From Catenulisporales bacterium (GTDB lineage: Bacteria > Actinomycetota > Actinomycetes > Streptomycetales > Catenulisporaceae), in contig JAEKKI010000100.1 of NCBI GenBank assembly GCA_019510485.1, forward strand, positions 1-37,564: DNA of 37,564 nt, read 5' to 3'. The first letter of the stretch is position 1. The number at the start of each line of letters is the position of its first letter. Of the stretch, positions 32,855 to 37,564 are shown in pieces. A model generated the notes under the pieces. The model was given only the letters and a program-made list of their open reading frames with translations, was not told where the DNA came from and searched no databases. The translations under genes and the position numbers were made by a program.

Positions 32855-33726
32855 CCACCGCCGCGACCACGCCTCCCACTCCCCCGGCCGCTCCGGCCCC
32901 CGCGACACCTGCCGAATCCCCGAACACCGGGCCCTCCGGCTTCGCCGCGTTCCCGCGCGTGGTGGCGATGGAGTGGACGAAGTTCCGCACGGTCCGTTCC
33001 ACGGTCTACTCGTTCCTCGCGCTCGTGATCGTGACGCTGGGGCTCGCGGCGCTGATCACCTGGCTGAGCGTCAGCAGTTGGGACACGCTCGATGCCGACC
33101 GGCGAGCCGCCTATCATCGCGACGCCACCGGCACCATCCTCAGCAGCGGAATCGGCCTGGGTCAGGTAGCCATCTGCGTCCTGGGCATCATGGTGATCGC
33201 CTCGGAGTACTCCACCGGCATGATCCGCGCGTCGTTGCTCGCCGTCCCGAAGCGAACGCCGATGCTCGCGGCCAAAGGGCTGGTCTTCGCCGCCGTCACG
33301 TTCGTCATCGGCGAGATCGTCTCCTTCGGCGCCTTCGCGATCGGTGCCCCGATCCTGCGCAGCAAGGTCCGGGTGAGCCTCGGCGACCACGGAGTTCTCC
33401 GAGCCCTGATCGGCGTGGGTTTGTATCTGATGATGCTGGGACTGTTCGCTCTGGCCGTCGGTGCGATCATCCGGCACACGGCCGGCGCGATCATCGCGGT
33501 CATCGTGTTCGTGGTGGTGCTGGCCCCGCTGGCGCAGCTACTGCCGGGCTCACTGGGCAAGCACGTGCACGCCTACCTCCCGACGGAGGCCGGGCAGCTG
33601 GTCGGGCAGTCGGCGCAGGGCCCGAAGGACCTGCTGTCGCCTTGGCAGGGATACGGGGTCTTCTGCTTGTGGACGGCGGTCTTGCTGCTCGCCGCGGGGT
33701 GGCTGTTGAAGCGGCGGGACGCCTAG
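32851..33726 (+). CDS. ABC-2 type transporter permease
   Basis: 291 residues; the ATG overlaps the ATPase stop (ATGA). The N-terminal 30 residues are Pro/Ala/Thr-rich and disordered. The coupling segment VVAMEWTKFRTVRSTVYSFL leads into TM1 (about 50-72); further helices lie near 102-120, 140-165, 185-207, 212-230 and 265-285, six in all as in ABC-2 permeases. It contains IASEYSTGMIRASLLAVPKR, the EYxxGTIR-like motif of this class, which contacts the ATPase. It works with the preceding ATPase as a homodimeric exporter. It ends 4 bp from the stop of the convergent exchanger gene, with no visible terminator. Confidence 0.9.
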   Translation: MTTAATTPPTPPAAPAPATPAESPNTGPSGFAAFPRVVAMEWTKFRTVRSTVYSFLALVIVTLGLAALITWLSVSSWDTLDADRRAAYHRDATGTILSSGIGLGQVAICVLGIMVIASEYSTGMIRASLLAVPKRTPMLAAKGLVFAAVTFVIGEIVSFGAFAIGAPILRSKVRVSLGDHGVLRALIGVGLYLMMLGLFALAVGAIIRHTAGAIIAVIVFVVVLAPLAQLLPGSLGKHVHAYLPTEAGQLVGQSAQGPKDLLSPWQGYGVFCLWTAVLLLAAGWLLKRRDA

Positions 33727-33730
33727 CCGC

Positions 33731-34837
33731 CTATCCCCACCAGAAAGCCGTCGCCACCAGCACGTACAGCCCGATCATCGCAGCACCCTCCAACCAGTCC
33801 GACTCACCGTCGGAGATCAGGTACAGCACCGCGAGCGTCGAGATGCCCACCGTGCTGACCAGCATCGGGGCGAACACGAGGGTGAAGGACGGCCCGCCGA
33901 TGACCGGGGAGATCAGCACCAGGACCGGGGCCAGGACGAGCGCGATCTGCAAGGGGCTGTTGAGGATCACCGACAGCGCGTGGTCGGCCTGGTTCTGCCA
34001 GGCCAGTTTCACGCCGACGGCGTTCTCGACCGCGTTGCCCGCGATGGCGACGATCACCAGGCCGGAGAAGGCCTCCGAGATGTGCAGGGAGTTCATCGCG
34101 GGCGTCAGCGCGTCCACGAACAGGTCGGAGACGTACGCGGCGGCGACGCCGGTGGCGGCCAGCATACCGACCGCCAGCCACAGCGGCCAGCGGTTGCCCT
34201 CGTCCATCTCCTGCTTCGCCTCGGCGGCCTCCTCCGCCGCCGTCGGCTCCAGGTCGCGGCGCAGGCTGGCGGGGATCGACAGGGCGAAGACCACCAGCAG
34301 GACCACAGCCGTCACCCGGGACAGCGCGGTCTCGTGGCCGGACGCCGGGGAGTGGACGTAGGAGGCCAGGCTCGGGATCAGCATCGAGGCCACCGACAGG
34401 ATCATCAGGCCCATGATCAGCCGGGCCCGCTGCGAGGAGAACCGGAGCACGCCGTTGCGGGCGCTGCCCACCGTGAACGACAGGCCCAGGACCAGCAGCA
34501 GGTTGGCCAGGATCGAGCCGATGATCGCCGAGGTGACCACCGTGGTCAGCCCGGCGCGCAGGGCGAAGATCGAGATGAACAGCTCCGGCAGGTTGCCCAG
34601 CGCGCTTTGCAGGACGCCGACCGCGCCCGCGCCGAGCCGGTCCGAGAGGTGGTCGACGGCCCGGCCGACGAGCGCCGCCAGCACCGCGACCGCCGCCGCC
34701 GAGACCACGAACGGCACGATCGAGCCGCTCCGCACGACCATGGCGCCGATCGTGGCGGCCACGGCCACGCCGATCAGGATCTGGTCCGAGCGGGAGAAGA
34801 CCCTTGAGGTTGTCGGGGTTCCCGGGAGAGCCGTCAT
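33731..34837 (-). CDS. Ca2+/H+ antiporter (CaCA superfamily)
   Basis: 368 residues. The ATG at 34837 overlaps the stop of the methyltransferase (ATGA), so it is co-translated. There are ten to eleven membrane helices in two inverted halves. Each half has the CaCA alpha-repeat: GVLQSALGNLPELFISIFAL (G81-N82-L83-P84-E85) in the first and AIAGNAVENAVGVKLA (about 265) in the second, with the acidic residues that carry Ca2+. The halves are joined by an acidic cytoplasmic loop (EPTAAEEAAEAKQEMDEG). The order and motifs fit CAX/ChaA-type Ca2+/H+ exchangers rather than Na+/Ca2+ exchangers. A TATAGT inside the upstream gene, 8 nt before the ATG, could add a separate promoter. Confidence 0.9.
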   Translation of the reverse strand: MTALPGTPTTSRVFSRSDQILIGVAVAATIGAMVVRSGSIVPFVVSAAAVAVLAALVGRAVDHLSDRLGAGAVGVLQSALGNLPELFISIFALRAGLTTVVTSAIIGSILANLLLVLGLSFTVGSARNGVLRFSSQRARLIMGLMILSVASMLIPSLASYVHSPASGHETALSRVTAVVLLVVFALSIPASLRRDLEPTAAEEAAEAKQEMDEGNRWPLWLAVGMLAATGVAAAYVSDLFVDALTPAMNSLHISEAFSGLVIVAIAGNAVENAVGVKLAWQNQADHALSVILNSPLQIALVLAPVLVLISPVIGGPSFTLVFAPMLVSTVGISTLAVLYLISDGESDWLEGAAMIGLYVLVATAFWWG

Positions 34838-35658
34838 GACTGGCGACTATAAGGCATGTCAGCCCGGGTATATCTGGCGAGGCCCAGTTGTGCGATCAGA
34901 GGCGGTTTCCTCGCCTCGATGAGGAACCGCCGCGAGTAGGCCACGAACGGCCCGTCGCTCTGTATTTGCTCGTGCAGCCGCTGGAGATCGTCCCGGTATT
35001 TCTCCACGGTGAAGTCCGGGACGAACCAGATCACCTTGCGCAGGAAGTACACCATCGCGCCGACGTCGAAGAACTCCATCCGCAGCTCGGCCTCGCGCAG
35101 GTCCACCACCTCCAGGCCGTGCTTCTCAGCCTCCTGACGCGCCAGCGCCGGCTCGCGCAGGCTGCGGCCGGTCGGCTTCGGGCCGAGGAAGTACTCGTAG
35201 ACCTCGTGGCCGCTGTCCGGGCCGATGTGCTGGGCGAAGTACGTGCCGCCGGGCGCCAGCACCCGCGCGATCTCCCGCCAGTGCGCCAGCACCGGATGCC
35301 GGCTGGTCACCAGGTCGAAGGCGCCGTCGGCGAAGGGCAGCGGCGGCTCGTCCTCGTCGGCCACGACGATCACGCCCTTGTTCCGCAGCGTGCGCTGCGC
35401 CACCGCGATGTTCGGCGGCCAGCCCTCGGTGGCCACCGTGGCCCCGGACGGCCGCTGCCCGACGCCGGCCAGCACCTCGCCGCCGCCGGTCTGGATGTCC
35501 AGGTGCAGGTGCGCGCGGCCGATGCGCTCGCCGAGCTGCCGCTGGTATCCCCAGGGCGGGCGCTCCTCGGTGGCGCGGCCGTCGAGCCAGGAGAAGTCCC
35601 AGCCGCTGACGTCGACCGCGGCGGCCTCCGCGATCAGTTCCTCGAATGTGCGGTCCAT
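34834..35658 (-). CDS. Class I SAM-dependent methyltransferase
   Basis: 274 residues from ATG 35658. The Rossmann core starts at about residue 52, with LDIQTGGGEVLAGVGQRPSG as motif I, followed by ATEGWPPNIAVAQRTL (motif II), LPFADGAFDLVTSRHPVLAH (motif IV-V) and REIARVLAPGGTYFAQHIG (motif VI). This arrangement resembles actinobacterial methyltransferases of the Methyltransf_11 family, including rRNA G-N1 methyltransferase relatives; the acceptor is unknown. Its stop overlaps the start of the Ca2+/H+ exchanger, a conserved-looking pair whose functional link is unclear. No good ribosome site is seen upstream. Confidence 0.88.
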   Translation of the reverse strand: MDRTFEELIAEAAAVDVSGWDFSWLDGRATEERPPWGYQRQLGERIGRAHLHLDIQTGGGEVLAGVGQRPSGATVATEGWPPNIAVAQRTLRNKGVIVVADEDEPPLPFADGAFDLVTSRHPVLAHWREIARVLAPGGTYFAQHIGPDSGHEVYEYFLGPKPTGRSLREPALARQEAEKHGLEVVDLREAELRMEFFDVGAMVYFLRKVIWFVPDFTVEKYRDDLQRLHEQIQSDGPFVAYSRRFLIEARKPPLIAQLGLARYTRADMPYSRQS

Positions 35659-35728
35659 GGCAGAAGATGATCGCGGGTCGGCGGTGCTGATCGCCACAGC
35701 TATTCGGATATTGATTCGCCGGACGGCG

Positions 35729-36052
35729 CTATCTGACGCGCCGCCGCCCGCGCGCGTTCCAACACGGCGTGTGCCAGTGCCGCCTGTCGTGGACGCCCTG
35801 GCCGTAGTCGTCCTTCGGCCAGGCCACCACATGCGGCACCCCGCCGCGGATCTCCTGATCGCAGCCGGGGCAGCGGTACACCTTCTGCGCCGCTTGGCCC
35901 GGGATCGCGCGCACGGCCCATTCGCGGCCGTCCGGACCGTTCTCGATCCGGTCGTAGCCCAGGACCCGGGAGGCCATGCGCGCCATCGCTCCGTCACCGT
36001 CCTCGCCGGGTACGGCGTCGGGGCGGCGGGGCGGGCGGCGGCGCGGGCTCAT
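35729..36052 (-). CDS. Small Cys/His-rich protein, possible zinc binder
   Basis: 107 residues from ATG 36052. A basic N-terminus (RRRPPRRP) is followed by a compact domain: GYDRIENGPDGREWAVR, then C61-x2-C64 (RCPGCDQ), H74, H88, H92, H94 and C97 (RHWHTPCW), and a basic tail. The Cys/His spacing suggests one zinc site. Homologues in Streptomyces are often labelled ATP/GTP-binding protein, without visible basis: there is no P-loop here. The basic ends suggest nucleic-acid contact, which is inference. It lies between the 3-hydroxyacyl-CoA dehydrogenase and the methyltransferase on the same strand, with its own leaderless-type promoter. Confidence 0.82.
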   Translation of the reverse strand: MSPRRRPPRRPDAVPGEDGDGAMARMASRVLGYDRIENGPDGREWAVRAIPGQAAQKVYRCPGCDQEIRGGVPHVVAWPKDDYGQGVHDRRHWHTPCWNARGRRRVR

Positions 36053-36064
36053 GGCACCAGGGTA
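36053..36064 (-). promoter_or_regulatory. Leaderless-type -10 of the small Cys/His protein gene
   Basis: Minus strand TACCCT (36064-36059), GGTGCC, then ATG at 36052. There is no Shine-Dalgarno. Confidence 0.55.
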
Positions 36065-36086
36065 ATCAAGCTCAACGTGATCGGGC

Positions 36087-37564
36087 TCAGCCAGTCCGGT
36101 AGTCGCGGAACCCGCGTCCGGCCTTGCGTCCCAGATAACCCGCGGTCACCAGGTGTTCCAGCAGCGGCGCCGGCGCGAACCCCGGCTCGCGGAACTCCTG
36201 GTAGAGCACCCGTTGGATCGCCAGCGACACGTCCAGGCCGACCACGTCAAGCAGTTCGAACGGCCCCATCGGGTAGCCGCAGCCGCGCTTCATCGCGGTG
36301 TCGATGTCATCAGCGGTGGCGTAGTGCGCCTCGAGCATCCGGACTGCGTCGTTCAGATAGGGGAACAGCAGCGCGTTCACGATGAACCCGGCGCGGTCGC
36401 CGCAGTCCACTGTGACCTTGCCCAGTTCGCGGCAGACCGCGTGCACCGTGGCCACCACGTCGTCGGCGGTCTTGACCGTCCGCACCACCTCGACCAGCTT
36501 CATCACCGGCGCCGGGTTGAAGAAGTGCACGCCGACCACGTCGGCCGGGCGCTGCGTGGCCATCGCGCACTCGATCACCGGCAGCGAGGAGGTGGTGGTG
36601 GCCAGCACGGCGCCGGGCTTGCACAGCTCGTCGAAGTTCGCGAACAGCGCGCGCTTGACCTCGGCGTCCTCCACGACTGCCTCGACCACCAGGTCGCAGT
36701 CGGCCAGCTCCGCCAGGTCCGTGGTGCTTCGCAGCCGCGCGAGCGCGGCGTCCCGCTCGTCCTCGGCGAGCTTGCCGCGCTGCACCGCCTTCTCCAGCGA
36801 ACGGGTGATCGCCGCACGGGCCGCGTCGGCCTTGGCCGTCGCGCGCGCCACCAGCACCGTCTCGTAGCCGGCCTTGGCGCAGACCTCTGCGATGCCGGCG
36901 GCCATGGTGCCCGAGCCGACGACGCCGATCCGGGACACCGGCCGGACCTGCGCGCCGTGCCGGGGCGTCCCGGCGCCGTCGGGCGGGAGGGCGTCCGGGA
37001 CGACGGCCGGCGAGGCAGGGCTCTCATAGGTGTAGAAGCCGCGCCCGGTCTTGCGGCCGAGCAGGCCCGCGGTCGCCATCTGCTTCAGGATCGGCGCCGG
37101 GGCGTGCAGCCGGTCGCGCGACTGCCGGTACATGGTGTCGAGGATCTCGTAGGCGGTGTCCACGCCGATCAGGTCCAGCAGCGCCAGCGGCCCCATCGGC
37201 AGGCCGCAGCCCAGGCGCATGGCGGTGTCGATGTCCTCGCCGGTGGCGTACTTCTGCTCGTACATCGACACGGCGTGGTTCAGGTAGCCGAACAGCAGCG
37301 CGTTGGCGATGAAGCCGGCCCGGTCGCCGCAGGTGACGTCGTCCTTGCCGAGCCGGCGCACCAGCGCCTCGACGTCGGCGACCACCTCGGGGTCGGTCAC
37401 CACGGTGCGCACCACCTCGGCCAGCTTCATGACCGTGGCCGGGTTGAAGAAGTGCACGCCGACCACGCGCGCCGGCCGCGCGGTCGCCACCGAGATCTCG
37501 GTGACCGACAGCGCCGAGGTGTTGGTGGCCAGGACGGTCTCCGGCGGGCAGATGGCGTCCAGGC
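36087..37564 (-). CDS. hbdA: Two-module 3-hydroxyacyl-CoA (3-hydroxybutyryl-CoA) dehydrogenase, partial
   Basis: 492 residues are visible; the N-terminus lies beyond the right edge, and the reading frame stays open to base 37564. It carries the end of a first 3HCDH module (TNTSALSVTEI, VVGVHFFNPATVMKL with catalytic His, DRAGFIANALLFGYLN) and then a complete second module. The second has a Rossmann loop RIGVVGSGTMAAGIAEVCA, TTSSLPVIECA, VVGVHFFNPAPVMKLVEVV, DRAGFIVNALLFPYLND and the C-terminal KRGCGYPMGPFELLDVVGLD. Both keep Ser-His-Asn catalytic residues, so both may be active. A tandem dehydrogenase of about 590 residues is known in Streptomyces. It oxidises or forms 3-hydroxyacyl-CoA with NAD(P), here fitting acetoacetyl-CoA to 3-hydroxybutyryl-CoA. 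Confidence 0.9.
   Translation of the reverse strand, partial: LDAICPPETVLATNTSALSVTEISVATARPARVVGVHFFNPATVMKLAEVVRTVVTDPEVVADVEALVRRLGKDDVTCGDRAGFIANALLFGYLNHAVSMYEQKYATGEDIDTAMRLGCGLPMGPLALLDLIGVDTAYEILDTMYRQSRDRLHAPAPILKQMATAGLLGRKTGRGFYTYESPASPAVVPDALPPDGAGTPRHGAQVRPVSRIGVVGSGTMAAGIAEVCAKAGYETVLVARATAKADAARAAITRSLEKAVQRGKLAEDERDAALARLRSTTDLAELADCDLVVEAVVEDAEVKRALFANFDELCKPGAVLATTTSSLPVIECAMATQRPADVVGVHFFNPAPVMKLVEVVRTVKTADDVVATVHAVCRELGKVTVDCGDRAGFIVNALLFPYLNDAVRMLEAHYATADDIDTAMKRGCGYPMGPFELLDVVGLDVSLAIQRVLYQEFREPGFAPAPLLEHLVTAGYLGRKAGRGFRDYRTG

Noticed and set aside
34846-34851. TATAGT as a stand-alone promoter of the Ca2+/H+ exchanger
   Set aside because: It lies inside the last codons of the methyltransferase, and the genes overlap by ATGA, so coupling explains expression. 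It is mentioned only as an extra possibility.

Overview
The window is high-GC actinobacterial DNA. It codes on both strands, uses many GTG starts, and has short intergenic gaps. The adjacent cytoskeletal coiled-coil genes scy and filP point to a filamentous, polar-growing actinomycete. From memory, scy-filP, epimerase-thiolase, a MarR regulator next to icmA, and a two-module 3-hydroxyacyl-CoA dehydrogenase all sit in one neighbourhood of Streptomyces chromosomes. The window therefore looks like core chromosome of a Streptomyces relative, perhaps a Catenulispora-type genus; the genus is inference. I see no tRNA, rRNA, CRISPR, transposase or phage gene.

Layout. 0-0.6 kb: start of a DUF6230-type gene leaving the window, with two palindromes upstream. 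0.6-2.5 kb: thioredoxin-TPR protein divergent from a TetR regulator. 2.5-4.8 kb: isobutyryl-CoA mutase large subunit (icmA) behind a MarR regulator. 4.9-7.6 kb: an active/inactive M16 peptidase pair. 7.9-9.9 kb: large secreted protein. 9.9-12.7 kb: LLM oxidoreductase and ilvD. 12.7-15.4 kb: small membrane proteins and a second MarR. 15.5-18.4 kb: meaB and thiolase, divergent from methylmalonyl-CoA epimerase. 18.4-24.6 kb: accessory-looking block with a polysaccharide deacetylase, an MGDG-synthase-like glycosyltransferase, a two-component system, an acetyltransferase with TTA codons, and a broken crotonyl-CoA carboxylase/reductase. 24.9-29.3 kb: scy and filP. 29.4-36.1 kb: AI-2E transporter, DUF2087 protein, hydrolase, ABC exporter, methyltransferase with Ca2+/H+ exchanger, small Cys/His protein. 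36.1 kb to the end: two-module 3-hydroxyacyl-CoA dehydrogenase, cut by the window edge.

The metabolic genes fit together as an acyl-CoA hub. Thiolase and 3-hydroxyacyl-CoA dehydrogenase lead toward butyryl-CoA, IcmA interconverts isobutyryl- and n-butyryl-CoA, Ccr would make ethylmalonyl-CoA, epimerase handles (2R/2S)-methylmalonyl-CoA, and MeaB protects a B12 mutase. IlvD adds branched-chain amino acid synthesis.

Most notable observations: (1) ccr has lost about 80-90 nt near its 5' end and is frameshifted, while all downstream catalytic residues are intact. (2) Nine genes, plus one possible leader peptide, carry a -10 of form TANNNT placed 6-7 nt before the start codon, the layout of leaderless transcripts. 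At icmA this -10 lies inside a 22-bp palindrome next to a MarR gene. (3) Scy contains an unbroken run of 22 eleven-residue repeats. (4) A possible 17-codon leader peptide overlaps the ABC ATPase start by TTGA. (5) Several small tandem duplications sit at gene edges. I found no clear candidate for a wholly new multi-gene system.
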